64,000 nt of DNA from NCBI RefSeq assembly GCF_004339565.1, contig NZ_SMFZ01000001.1, forward strand, positions 3,658,001 through 3,722,000. The letters run 5' to 3'. Both the position numbers and the translations under genes were made by a program. This DNA comes from Pseudonocardia endophytica. Lineage in GTDB: Bacteria > Actinomycetota > Actinomycetes > Mycobacteriales > Pseudonocardiaceae. The notes under the pieces were generated by a model, which did no database searches, was not told the DNA's origin, and worked only from the letters and a program-made list of their open reading frames with translations. Positions 34,083-41,902 of this stretch are shown here, one piece after another. Every line of letters starts with the position of its first letter. Position 1 is the first letter of the stretch.

Positions 34083-34100
34083 GGTTAATAGACATTAACC
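34083..34100. promoter_or_regulatory. perfect inverted repeat, putative operator for fadD
   Basis: GGTTAATAGACATTAACC has perfect 7-bp arms (GGTTAAT/ATTAACC) around a 4-base centre. It is A+T-rich in a very GC-rich background and sits just upstream of the TTG start. The form fits a TetR/FadR-type operator. No adjacent gene encodes an obvious cognate regulator. Confidence 0.6.
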
Positions 34101-34211
34101 CGACGCGACCGAGCTCTCGAAACGCCGGGCCGGCCGGGTCTCCGCCCGACCCACCCCCGGCCGCGACCGTCGGTCGGGCCGGGGAGCGGTCAGGGGTCCA
34201 GCGGGTCCCGC

Positions 34212-35714
34212 TCAGAGAGCCACGTTGACGGACTTCGTCTGGGTGTACAGCCCGATCGCCTCGGCACCCAGCTCGCGACCCCAGCCGGACTGCTTGAATC
34301 CGCCGAACGGCATCGCGGTGTCGAAGCCGTTGTACTGATTGATCCACACCGAGCCGGCCTTCAGCTGGCGTGCCGTCCGATGGGCCTTGGAGATGTCCCG
34401 GGTCCAGATGCCGGCGGCGAGGCCGTACTCGCTGTCGTTCGCGACCGCCGCCACGCCGTGCTCGGCGCTGAACGGCAGGGCCGCCACGACGGGTCCGAAG
34501 ATCTCCTCCCGGACGATGCTGGACTCCGGCTTGCAGTCGACGAACACGGTCGGCTCGATGAAGTAGCCCTCGTCGCCCCAGCGCTTCCCACCGGTCAGCG
34601 CACGTGCGCCATCGGCGATGCCCTCGGACAGATAGCGGGAGACCCGGTCGAACTGCTCCTGGGAGACCATCGGGCCGAGCTGGGTCGAGGGGTCCAGCCC
34701 GGGCCCGATCTTGACCTGGGACGCGGCGTCGGCGACCGCATGGGTGAACTCCTCGAAGATCGTGTCCTCGACGTAGAGCCGGGTGCCGGCCACGCAGCAC
34801 TGACCGTGGTTGAACAGCCATGCGTTGAGCGAGCCGGGCACGGCGATGTCGAGGTCGGCGTCGGCGAACACCACGTTGGGGCTCTTCCCGCCCAGCTCGA
34901 GGGAGACCTTCTTCAGGTTGCCCCTCGCCGCGTCGACGATCAGCTTGCCGACCTCTGTGGACCCCGTGAAGGCGACCTTGTCGACGTCGTCGTGGGCCGC
35001 GATCGCCGCGCCCGCGTCTCCGTACCCGGTCACGATGTTGACGACGCCGGGCGGGAACCCGGCCTCCTCGAACAGCTCCCCGAGCAGAAGCGCGGTGAGC
35101 GGGGTCTGCTCGGCAGGCTTCAGCACGACCGTGTTGCCGGCGGCGATCGCCGGCGCGATCTTCCACGCCGTCATCAGGAGCGGGAAGTTCCACGGCACGA
35201 TCTGCCCGCAGACACCGACCGGTTCACGCAGCGTGTAGGCGTGGAACTGGGAACCCTCCGGCGCGAAGGGCATGGACACGTCGACCGTGCTGCCCTCGAT
35301 CTTGGTGGACCAGCCCGCGTAGTAGCGGAAGACGTCCGCCGCCCACCCGGTGTCGACGACCTGGGCGATCCCGGCCGACTTACCGTTGTCGAGTGCCTCG
35401 AGCTGACCGAAGATCTCGGCCTTCGCGGTGAGCAGGTCCCCGACCCGCCAGATCAGTTGCTCCCGCTGGTTCGGCTTCATCCGTGCCCACGGACCGTCCT
35501 CGAAAGCCCGGCGAGCCGCCGCGACGGCCCGGTGGACGTCCTCGGCCTGGCCGTGCGCGACCTCGGTGAGCTTCTCGCCGGTCGCCGGGTCGTACGTCGG
35601 GAACGTTCGGCCGGACGCGGAATCGACCCACTCGCCGTCGATCAGGAGCTGACGGTTCCGGCCCAGGAACTCACGTACGTCGGCGTGGACGGGCGCTGTG
35701 GCAGCCAGGGTCAT
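34212..35714 (-). CDS. aldehyde dehydrogenase (betaine/phenylacetaldehyde dehydrogenase-like)
   Basis: This 500-residue NAD-dependent aldehyde dehydrogenase has PWNFPLLMTAWKIAP, FTGSTEVGK, general base E273 (SLELGGKS) and catalytic C307 within GQCC (304-307). The overall pattern is that of the broad-range ALDH1/2-like branch. It would complete alcohol oxidation to the carboxylate before fadD. The AcoR-like motif lies 63 bases upstream of the ATG, nearly identical to the one before the alcohol dehydrogenase, so the two are probably co-induced. It is the first gene of the minus-strand series running down to 29262. Confidence 0.92.
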   Translation of the reverse strand: MTLAATAPVHADVREFLGRNRQLLIDGEWVDSASGRTFPTYDPATGEKLTEVAHGQAEDVHRAVAAARRAFEDGPWARMKPNQREQLIWRVGDLLTAKAEIFGQLEALDNGKSAGIAQVVDTGWAADVFRYYAGWSTKIEGSTVDVSMPFAPEGSQFHAYTLREPVGVCGQIVPWNFPLLMTAWKIAPAIAAGNTVVLKPAEQTPLTALLLGELFEEAGFPPGVVNIVTGYGDAGAAIAAHDDVDKVAFTGSTEVGKLIVDAARGNLKKVSLELGGKSPNVVFADADLDIAVPGSLNAWLFNHGQCCVAGTRLYVEDTIFEEFTHAVADAASQVKIGPGLDPSTQLGPMVSQEQFDRVSRYLSEGIADGARALTGGKRWGDEGYFIEPTVFVDCKPESSIVREEIFGPVVAALPFSAEHGVAAVANDSEYGLAAGIWTRDISKAHRTARQLKAGSVWINQYNGFDTAMPFGGFKQSGWGRELGAEAIGLYTQTKSVNVAL

Positions 35715-35776
35715 GGTGTGCTCTCCCTCACCTCGATGTGACTGCGGAGAGCATGGCGGGCTCGTTCCGGCGGTCG

Positions 35777-35793
35777 TGTTCCATAACTGGACA
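35777..35793. promoter_or_regulatory. putative AcoR-like regulator binding site upstream of aldehyde dehydrogenase
   Basis: TGTTCCATAACTGGACA matches the alcohol dehydrogenase site at 16 of 17 positions and has the same orientation to its gene. The repeat of so long a motif at two promoters of one pathway is unlikely by chance. Confidence 0.6.
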
Positions 35794-36294
35794 GTGCGCC
35801 GGTATCCGCTCGCGGGTGACTGCGCCGACTCCGCAATCGGCGTCCCCGACGCCGAGGCACCGCGCCACGCCGGGCGGCGGCCCCGTCGACCACGATCCGC
35901 GCCGGCACCGCACGCCCCCCATCACACACTCCGCGCGCTGACGGGCCATCTGGGGACATCTCCGCCCGACGTCGTCGACGAGACCCGAGATCCCGGGCTC
36001 TTCGTGCGACCCCGCCGTCGCCACCGCGACCGTCCGAGTCGGCCGACCCCCGCAGGCTCCTGGTCCGGTGAATCGGCGAGGAGAGCCGCGGATCGGGGTC
36101 CGCGCCCGCTGTAGCGGACCTCGGCCGCCTCGACCTCCCCATCGGTAATGATTCATCGATCGGTACGAGATTCGTTCGTACCGGTAACCATGCGTGTCCA
36201 CAAGAGGCTGGGTAATCACCCGACCCATATCTGAGTCACACCAGAAGAATCTTCCACAACCGCCGTTTCAAGATTCCCAGGAAAGGAACTCATC
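35794..36294. other. intergenic region with one clear inverted repeat
   Basis: About 500 bases separate the aldehyde dehydrogenase promoter from the transporter gene. Open frames cross it on both strands, but their translations are Arg/Pro/Gly-rich, lack domains and lack good ribosome sites, so I call no gene. From about 36145 the base composition becomes more A+T-rich, as expected of the transporter's promoter, and a perfect dyad lies at 36161-36183. Confidence 0.5.
36161..36183. promoter_or_regulatory. perfect inverted repeat upstream of transporter
   Basis: CGGTACGA-N7-TCGTACCG has perfect 8-bp arms and lies about 110 bases before the transporter ATG. Position and symmetry suggest an operator for a dimeric regulator. 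Which regulator is unknown. Confidence 0.5.
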
Positions 36295-36858
36295 ATGCCT
36301 GACGGTCAGGGCAACGCGGCCCATGCTGTGGGTACGGATGACAGTCGAGATGTGAGCGCGAGCATGGCGACACCGCAGCCGGCTCCACTGGACGTGCGGG
36401 TCGGGGGTGGCAGTGACCCGCTCGTGTTCGGGTTGCCGGTCTTCGTCGCCGGGTCGCTCGTGCTGGGGTTCGCCCTGGTCGGATGGGTAGCGATCCCGGG
36501 CGGCCTGGGCAGCGTGCTCCCGGAGACGACATTCGCGGCCGGCGTCGGCGAGTTCACGACGGCGCTCTGGGCGATCATCGTCGGCCAGTCGATGGTGGCG
36601 GCGATCTTCGGCCTGTTCGGGGTCTTCTGGTTCAGCCTGTTCGTTCTGATCAGTGGCATCTTCAACGACTGCGTGGATCTGGCCGTGTTGTTCAATCTGC
36701 TGGCGATCACGCTCGCGGCTCCGCTGTTCTTCGTGCTCGCCGGGATCTCGGTGCTGTGCTTCTGTGCGATCGGGCTGTACGCGTTTCTCAACGTCGCCTG
36801 GACCTCGACCGGGGCCCGCAGGTCCTTCCCGCCGCTCGGTCCGCCGCTGCTGCGGTGA
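36295..36858 (+). CDS. GPR1/FUN34/YaaH-like acetate/succinate transporter family protein
   Basis: This 187-residue membrane protein has about six hydrophobic segments and no signal peptide. GGGSDPLVFGLPVFVAGS near residue 37, GQSMVAAIFGLFGVFWFSLFVL and the final PPLGPPLL resemble the acetate/succinate transporter family as found in actinobacteria. At 187 residues it is shorter than the roughly 210 usual for the family; the region after the fourth membrane segment appears condensed. AGGAAAGGAA precedes the ATG. Its place beside alcohol-to-acid genes fits a role in moving short carboxylates or regulating acid/pH balance. Confidence 0.65.
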   Translation: MPDGQGNAAHAVGTDDSRDVSASMATPQPAPLDVRVGGGSDPLVFGLPVFVAGSLVLGFALVGWVAIPGGLGSVLPETTFAAGVGEFTTALWAIIVGQSMVAAIFGLFGVFWFSLFVLISGIFNDCVDLAVLFNLLAITLAAPLFFVLAGISVLCFCAIGLYAFLNVAWTSTGARRSFPPLGPPLLR

Positions 36859-36996
36859 TCTGGCAGGCCGGTCGAGCCGGGCCGGGCCACCTTCCACGCC
36901 GGTGGCCATCCGACCGGCCCGGATCTCGACCGACCACAGGCTCGGGTCCGGCACCCCTCCGCCGCCGGCGTCGAGGGACCGCCCGATACCGGTCCA

Positions 36997-37311
36997 CTAT
37001 GGATGATCGACGGTCGGGCTCGTGGAGCTGCCCCGCCAGCCGCAGGATGAGGGCAGCGGCGTTGTCGTGGTCGATCGCCGCGCCCACAGCGGCGCCGGAG
37101 GGAGTGTGGGCCAGGTACTCGACCAGCCCGTCGCTGAAGTAGCGGACGGCGGTGTCGAGCAGGAAGTCCGCGGCGAACGACGGGATGCCCGGCACCTCGG
37201 GCGCGGGCAGGTCGGCCGGGTGCACGAACGCCACGGCCCGGCGCTCGGCCGCGCGTAGTGCCGCTCGGTACCGCGGGGGCAGGAGATGCTGGTGCAGGTC
37301 GATGCGGTCAC
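36997..37311 (-). pseudogene. decayed amidohydrolase (ACMSD-like) remnant
   Basis: Reading the minus strand, one frame gives IDLHQHLLPPRYRAALR, the metal-binding N-terminus of an ACMSD-like amidohydrolase, then VHPADLPAPEVPGIPSFAADFLLDT. The only plausible GTG start (37311) is in a different frame, so a one-base shift separates start and body. After FLLDT the sequence jumps to a C-terminal-like AAIDHDNAAALILRLAG, so the middle with the remaining metal ligands is missing. The remnant is non-functional. It lies beside the GntR gene and may be a former member of the aromatic pathway. Flanking bases 36859-36996 and 37312-37409 hold no gene that I can see. Confidence 0.6.
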
Positions 37312-37409
37312 AGGTGGACGGATCCCTTCTGGGGCGGCGGCCCGCCGGGCGATCGTCGCCCGTCCTGTCGCGCGTGGGCCGGCGTGATCGGTGACGCCGC
37401 CGCGCGCCG

Positions 37410-38126
37410 CTACGCGCGGGTTCGCGTCGTGGTGGTCTTCACGCTGTGCCGGCGGATCAGGTCCTGGAGGGTGTCGCCGTCGCGGTCGGCGATGGCGTCC
37501 ACGAGTGCCGCGTGGATGCGGTACCGCTCGGTCATGACCTCCGCGATCGGCTGCTCGTCGACCGGGAGCACGGCGACGGTGTGACTTTTGATCATTTCGA
37601 CGAGGGTCAGGTACATCGGTTTGAGGATCGGGCTCGGGTTCACGGCGGCGAACAGTTCGTGCAGGCGCCAGTTGGCGTGCATGAACGCGTCGGCGTCGAG
37701 CGCGCCGACCGCGTCGGCCATGGCGGCGATCTGTGTGCGGTAGCCGGCGACGTCGGCGGGCGAGGAGTACCAGGCCGCGTCGGTGATGAGCAGCGGGTCG
37801 AGTGCGTCCCGGACGCGGATGGCGTCGGCGATCGAGGAGGCGTCGTCGTCGATGGACAGGATGGAGTTGCCGAGCCGGACCGTCGGGGACTGCGCCGCGG
37901 CGAACAGGCCGCCGCCGGGGCCGGGCCGGACCGCGACCAGCCCGCGTGCCTGCGCCACTCGCAGGGCCTCGTTGAACGTGCCGACCGAGACTCCGCAGAG
38001 CTCGCGAAGCTCGGTCTTGGTGCCAAGGCGTGTGCCGGGCTCGATCTCACGGACCAACTCGGCGATCCGCTGAGCAGCACGTTCGGTACGTGAGACAGCA
38101 CCGTCGCCCATCAGGTCGCTGGCCAT
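37410..38126 (-). CDS. GntR family (FadR/FCD-type) transcriptional regulator
   Basis: This 238-residue regulator is called from the ATG at 38126, chosen because AGAGGG lies 6 bases before it; an overlapping GTG at 38132 would have no spacing. The N-terminal winged helix reads KTELRELCGVSVGTFNEALRVAQARGLV, and the helical FCD effector domain follows, with metal-ligand-like residues around MHANWRLHELF. It diverges from the TfdB-like hydroxylase. The 127-base spacer contains two 15-bp sequences in mirror arrangement, so it most likely represses both itself and the four-gene aromatic operon. Effector is probably a pathway acid or ring-cleavage product. Confidence 0.88.
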   Translation of the reverse strand: MASDLMGDGAVSRTERAAQRIAELVREIEPGTRLGTKTELRELCGVSVGTFNEALRVAQARGLVAVRPGPGGGLFAAAQSPTVRLGNSILSIDDDASSIADAIRVRDALDPLLITDAAWYSSPADVAGYRTQIAAMADAVGALDADAFMHANWRLHELFAAVNPSPILKPMYLTLVEMIKSHTVAVLPVDEQPIAEVMTERYRIHAALVDAIADRDGDTLQDLIRRHSVKTTTTRTRA

Positions 38127-38146
38127 GATCACCCCTCTCCCAAAAG

Positions 38147-38161
38147 AGCATGATGATTATG
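38147..38161. promoter_or_regulatory. GntR operator half 1
   Basis: AGCATGATGATTATG is the near-perfect reverse complement (14 of 15) of the element at 38209-38223. It sits about 20 bases before the GntR start and is A+T-rich relative to its surroundings. Confidence 0.6.
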
Positions 38162-38170
38162 GCGCATGCC

Positions 38171-38200
38171 TTGACAGGGCACCAGTACCCCTCCGATACT
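38171..38200 (+). promoter_or_regulatory. putative promoter of the aromatic operon
   Basis: A consensus TTGACA -35 box (38171-38176) is followed after 18 bases by GATACT (38195-38200), a good match to an actinobacterial -10 element. The operator at 38209-38223 would cover the predicted start of transcription. Confidence 0.55.
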
Positions 38201-38208
38201 GATTCAAG

Positions 38209-38223
38209 CATATTCATCATGCT
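38209..38223. promoter_or_regulatory. GntR operator half 2
   Basis: CATATTCATCATGCT mirrors the element at 38147-38161. It lies between the predicted promoter and the hydroxylase ribosome site GAGGAGG, a place suited to repression. Confidence 0.6.
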
Positions 38224-38253
38224 TTATTTTGCGGGCCCGTCGAGGAGGACGCG

Positions 38254-40062
38254 ATGCGCGAGACCGATACCCCTGTGTTGATCGTGGGTGGTGGCGGGGG
38301 CGGTCTGACCGCCTCGATGCTGCTGTCCCACCTCGGGATCGAGTCCTTGCTGGTCTCCCGGCATGCTGGGACGTCGATCCTGCCGAAGGCACACGTGCTC
38401 AACCAGCGCACGATGGAGATCTTCACCGAGCTCGGGGTGGCGTCGGAGATCGTCAGCCGGAGCACGCCGGCGGAGAACATGAAGGCGACCGGCTGGTACG
38501 CCGGGGTGGGCGGTCCCCACGACGGCTACGGCCGGCGCATCGGGGGGCTGGAGGTGTGGGGCGGCGGCTACACCGACCCGGACTTCATCGCGGCCAGCCC
38601 GTGCCGGACGGCGAACCTGCCCCAGATCCGGCTCGAACCCGTGCTCAAGGCGCACGCCGAGTCCTACGCCGAGGCGACGATCCGGTTCCACCACGAGCTG
38701 GTCGATCTGACCCAGGACGCCGACGGGGTGAGCGCCACGGTCCTCGACCGCGACAGCGGTGAGCAGTACACGGTGCGCAGCCCGTACGTGATCGGCGCGG
38801 ACGGCGGGCGGACGGTCGGTGAGCTGATCGGGGTGGGGATGAGCGGGCCCACCAACCTCATGCGGATGGTCTCCACGCACCTCTCGGCGGACCTGTCGGC
38901 GCACCTGTCGGATCCGGACGTGCTGATCCGCTGGCTGGTCAACCCCGACTTCGGCGGTTCCTGGGCCTCCGGCGTCCTGGTGGCCATGGGCCCGGACCAC
39001 TGGGGCACCGAATCCGAGGAGTGGGTCTTCCACCTGCAGTTCGACGTCGACGACCCGGACGCCGACGACCCGGCGAAGGTCCTCGAGCGTATCCGGGGCG
39101 CCCTGGGGATCCCGGACTTCGATCCGACGATCCACCACATCAGCCCCTGGATCATGGAGGGCGTACTGGCGGACTCGTTCCGGAAGGGGCGGGTGTTCCT
39201 GCTCGGCGACGCCGCGCACCGGCACCCGCCGACCGGCGGTCTCGGCCTCAACAGCGCGGTCCACGACGCCTACAACCTGTGCTGGAAGCTCGCCGCCGTG
39301 CTCGGCGGGCGGGCCGGTGCCGGGCTGCTCGACACCTACGAGGCCGAGCGGCGGCCGGTCGACGGCGCCAACGTCGACGCCGCGGTCAAGGCGGCGATGA
39401 ACCACTTCACCATCGACGCCGCGCTCGAGCTCTCTCCCGACAAGACCCCCGAGCAGAACTGGGACGAGGTCCGGCCGCTGTGGGAGGACCTGCCGCGGTC
39501 GCAGGAGAAGCGCCACGCCCTCAACTCCGCGATCGGCTCGCAGACCATCGAGTTCCGCCACCACAACGTGGAGTTCGGCTACACCTACGACTCGTCCGCC
39601 GTCGTCGACGACGGGTCCGCACCGTACGTCCCGCTCGACCCGGTGCGGCTCTACGAGCCCGGCACCAAGCCCGGACACCCGCTCCCGCACGCCTTCGTCG
39701 AACGCGGGGGCGAGCGCATCCCGCTCGGCACGCTCGTCGACGGCGGTCACTTCGTGCTGCTCGCCGGGGAGGACGGCCACGCCTGGGTCGAGGCGGCGAA
39801 CAAGCTCGCCGCCGAGACCGGGCTGGCACTGCGCGCCGGCCGGGTCGGGATGCTCGACGCCGACCACGCCGACATCGACTTCGTCGACGTGCGCTGCGCC
39901 TGGTTGAAGAATCGCGGCATCTCCGCCGACGGCGCAGTCCTGGTCCGCCCGGACCGCTACGTCGGGTTCCGCTCGGCCGGCTCGGTCGAGGACCCGCTCG
40001 GCGCCCTGACCGCTGCCGTCGCGCAGATCATGTCCACCCGACCGGCCGAGGAGACGAGCTGA
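38254..40062 (+). CDS. FAD-dependent phenol-type hydroxylase (TfdB/MhpA-like)
   Basis: This 602-residue class A flavin monooxygenase matches the length and layout of 2,4-dichlorophenol 6-monooxygenase and related phenol hydroxylases. It has FAD motif VGGGGGGLTASMLLS at the N-terminus, YVIGADGGRTVGE in the middle, FLLGDAAHRHPPTGGLGLN (about residue 313) and a C-terminal thioredoxin-like domain. It would add an ortho hydroxyl to a phenolic substrate using NAD(P)H and O2. It begins a tight operon: its TGA overlaps the ATG of the FAH hydrolase by one base. The GAGGAGG ribosome site is strong. The true substrate is unknown. Confidence 0.88.
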   Translation: MRETDTPVLIVGGGGGGLTASMLLSHLGIESLLVSRHAGTSILPKAHVLNQRTMEIFTELGVASEIVSRSTPAENMKATGWYAGVGGPHDGYGRRIGGLEVWGGGYTDPDFIAASPCRTANLPQIRLEPVLKAHAESYAEATIRFHHELVDLTQDADGVSATVLDRDSGEQYTVRSPYVIGADGGRTVGELIGVGMSGPTNLMRMVSTHLSADLSAHLSDPDVLIRWLVNPDFGGSWASGVLVAMGPDHWGTESEEWVFHLQFDVDDPDADDPAKVLERIRGALGIPDFDPTIHHISPWIMEGVLADSFRKGRVFLLGDAAHRHPPTGGLGLNSAVHDAYNLCWKLAAVLGGRAGAGLLDTYEAERRPVDGANVDAAVKAAMNHFTIDAALELSPDKTPEQNWDEVRPLWEDLPRSQEKRHALNSAIGSQTIEFRHHNVEFGYTYDSSAVVDDGSAPYVPLDPVRLYEPGTKPGHPLPHAFVERGGERIPLGTLVDGGHFVLLAGEDGHAWVEAANKLAAETGLALRAGRVGMLDADHADIDFVDVRCAWLKNRGISADGAVLVRPDRYVGFRSAGSVEDPLGALTAAVAQIMSTRPAEETS

Positions 40063-40916
40063 TGCGCATCGCGAACCTCGACGACCGGCTCGCCCTGATC
40101 GTCGACGACGGGACCGGCACGGACCGAGCCCTCGACGTGGAGCAGGCGAGCGACGGCCTGTTCTCCGCCGACCCGCAGGCGATCTACCCCCGGTGGGACG
40201 AGTTCCAGCGGTGGGCGGCCAGGGCAGACGCCGGCCCGGCCCGGACTTTTGAGCACCGAGACCTGGGCGCGCCGGCACCGCGGCCCGGACAGGTGCTTGC
40301 CATCGGGCTGAACTACCGCGACCACGCCGCCGAGTCCGGCCTCGACCTGCCCGACTCCCCGACCGTGTTCACCAAGTTCGTCTCCAGCTTCACCGGCCCG
40401 TACGGCGACGTCGTGCTGGCCGGGCCGACGGTCGACTGGGAGGTCGAGCTCGTCGCGGTGATCGGCAGGACGGCGCGGCGGGTGCCGGTGGAGCAGGGCT
40501 GGGACCACGTCGCCGGGCTGACCGCCGGCCAGGACCTGTCCGAGCGCACCGTCCAGCTGGCCGGACCGGCACCGCAGTTCAGCCTGGGCAAGTCCTTCCC
40601 CGGCTTCGGCCCGACCGGACCCTGGCTGGTCACCCCGGACGAGCTCGCCGACCGCGACGACATCGCGCTGGGCTGCGCCGTCAATGGCGAGTCCATGCAG
40701 AAGGGACGCACCAGCGATCTCGTGTTCACCGTGCCGCAGCTGGTCGCCGAGCTGTCCGCCGTGCTGGAACTCCGCCCAGGAGACGTGATCTTCACCGGCA
40801 CCCCGGCCGGGGTCGGCGGGGGCCGCAAACCCCAGCGGTTCCTCGCCGCCGGCGACGAGCTCGTCACCACCGTCGAGGGCATCGGCACCATGCGCCACCG
40901 GCTCGTATCCGCCTGA
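40062..40916 (+). CDS. fumarylacetoacetate hydrolase family protein
   Basis: This 284-residue FAH-fold hydrolase/decarboxylase has metal ligands E127 and E129 in DWEVELVAVIGR and D158 in TAGQDLSER. GLNYRDHAAESG (about 82-93) opens the domain and TGTPAGVGGG closes it. Family members hydrolyse C-C bonds of 1,3-diketo acids or decarboxylate/hydrate ring-cleavage products. Downstream of a hydroxylase and upstream of an extradiol dioxygenase, it probably cleaves or isomerises the ring-fission product. The start overlaps the previous stop by one base. Confidence 0.88.
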   Translation: MRIANLDDRLALIVDDGTGTDRALDVEQASDGLFSADPQAIYPRWDEFQRWAARADAGPARTFEHRDLGAPAPRPGQVLAIGLNYRDHAAESGLDLPDSPTVFTKFVSSFTGPYGDVVLAGPTVDWEVELVAVIGRTARRVPVEQGWDHVAGLTAGQDLSERTVQLAGPAPQFSLGKSFPGFGPTGPWLVTPDELADRDDIALGCAVNGESMQKGRTSDLVFTVPQLVAELSAVLELRPGDVIFTGTPAGVGGGRKPQRFLAAGDELVTTVEGIGTMRHRLVSA

Positions 40917-40930
40917 GAGGAGTACCGACC

Positions 40931-41902
40931 ATGAGCCTGCACCGCCTCACCGAGATCGTGATCGGCGTCCCGAACGTCGCCGAGACCGCCGACTACTACA
41001 CCCAGTTCGGCCTCACCCCGGCCGACGTCACCTCCACCTACGGCGAACAGGCCCCCGCTCCCGGCACGGACGCCGAGCACCGCTTCGCCACCGTCGACGG
41101 CGGCCGGCAGCTCCGGGTGCGCCACAGCCGGCAACGGCGCCTGCTGTCACTCGGGGTCGGCGTCGACGACCCGGACGACCTGGACCGCATCGCCACCTCG
41201 CTGGCCGGCATCGACATCGAGGCCCGGCGCGACGGCGACCGCCTCGCCGCGGTCGACCCGGCCACCGGGCTGCAGGTGGCGGTGTCGGTGGCGTCGCGGA
41301 TCCAGCAGGCCGCCACACCGACCCCGCCCTACAACGCGCCCGGCGACATGGAGCGCCCCGGCGTGCGCGCCCCGGCGATCCTGCGGCCGGACCCGGTCCG
41401 CCCGCGCAAGCTCGGGCACGTGGTGTTCGGCTCGACCGACCAGGCCGCCACCCAACGGTTCTTCACCGAGGGACTCGGATTCAAGGTCAGCGACGAGGCA
41501 CCCGGCCTCGCCTCGTTCCTGCGGTGCTCCACCGACCACCACAACGTCCTGGTCCAGCAGGCCCCGGTCGGGTTCCTGCACCACACCTCGTGGGAGGTCG
41601 ACGACGTCGACGAGGTCGGACGCGGCGCCACCGCCATGCTCGAGGGCCACCCCGAGCGGCACACCTGGGGACTCGGCCGCCACTACATCGGCTCGAACTT
41701 CTTCTGGTACCTGCGCGACCCGGCCGGCAACTTCTCCGAGTACTACTCCGACATCGACTGCATCCCCGACGACCAGATCTGGGAACCCGGCGTCGTGGCC
41801 GGCGAGAAGAGCCTCTACTCATGGGGACCTCCCCCGCCGCCGTCGTTCCTGCAGCCCGACGACCTGGCCGAGCTCATGACCGGCGCCCACGACGATGCCT
41901 GA
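40931..41902 (+). CDS. extradiol ring-cleavage dioxygenase (VOC, type I)
   Basis: This 323-residue two-domain vicinal-oxygen-chelate protein has the iron ligands of a type I extradiol dioxygenase in the second domain: H163 (KLGHVVFG), H217/H218 (FLHHTSW) and E270 (NFSEYYSD). Second-sphere residues H251 and Y252 appear in GLGRHYIG, followed by the typical RDPAGNFSEYYSDID end of the domain. It would meta-cleave the catechol made by the hydroxylase. The C-terminus is somewhat longer than in BphC. The gene follows the FAH gene by 14 bases and overlaps the next gene by 8. Confidence 0.85.
   Translation: MSLHRLTEIVIGVPNVAETADYYTQFGLTPADVTSTYGEQAPAPGTDAEHRFATVDGGRQLRVRHSRQRRLLSLGVGVDDPDDLDRIATSLAGIDIEARRDGDRLAAVDPATGLQVAVSVASRIQQAATPTPPYNAPGDMERPGVRAPAILRPDPVRPRKLGHVVFGSTDQAATQRFFTEGLGFKVSDEAPGLASFLRCSTDHHNVLVQQAPVGFLHHTSWEVDDVDEVGRGATAMLEGHPERHTWGLGRHYIGSNFFWYLRDPAGNFSEYYSDIDCIPDDQIWEPGVVAGEKSLYSWGPPPPPSFLQPDDLAELMTGAHDDA

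Noticed and set aside
35728..36228. 166-codon minus-strand frame in the spacer before the transporter
   Set aside because: No ribosome site, no recognisable domain, and it crosses the putative regulator site and aldehyde dehydrogenase leader.
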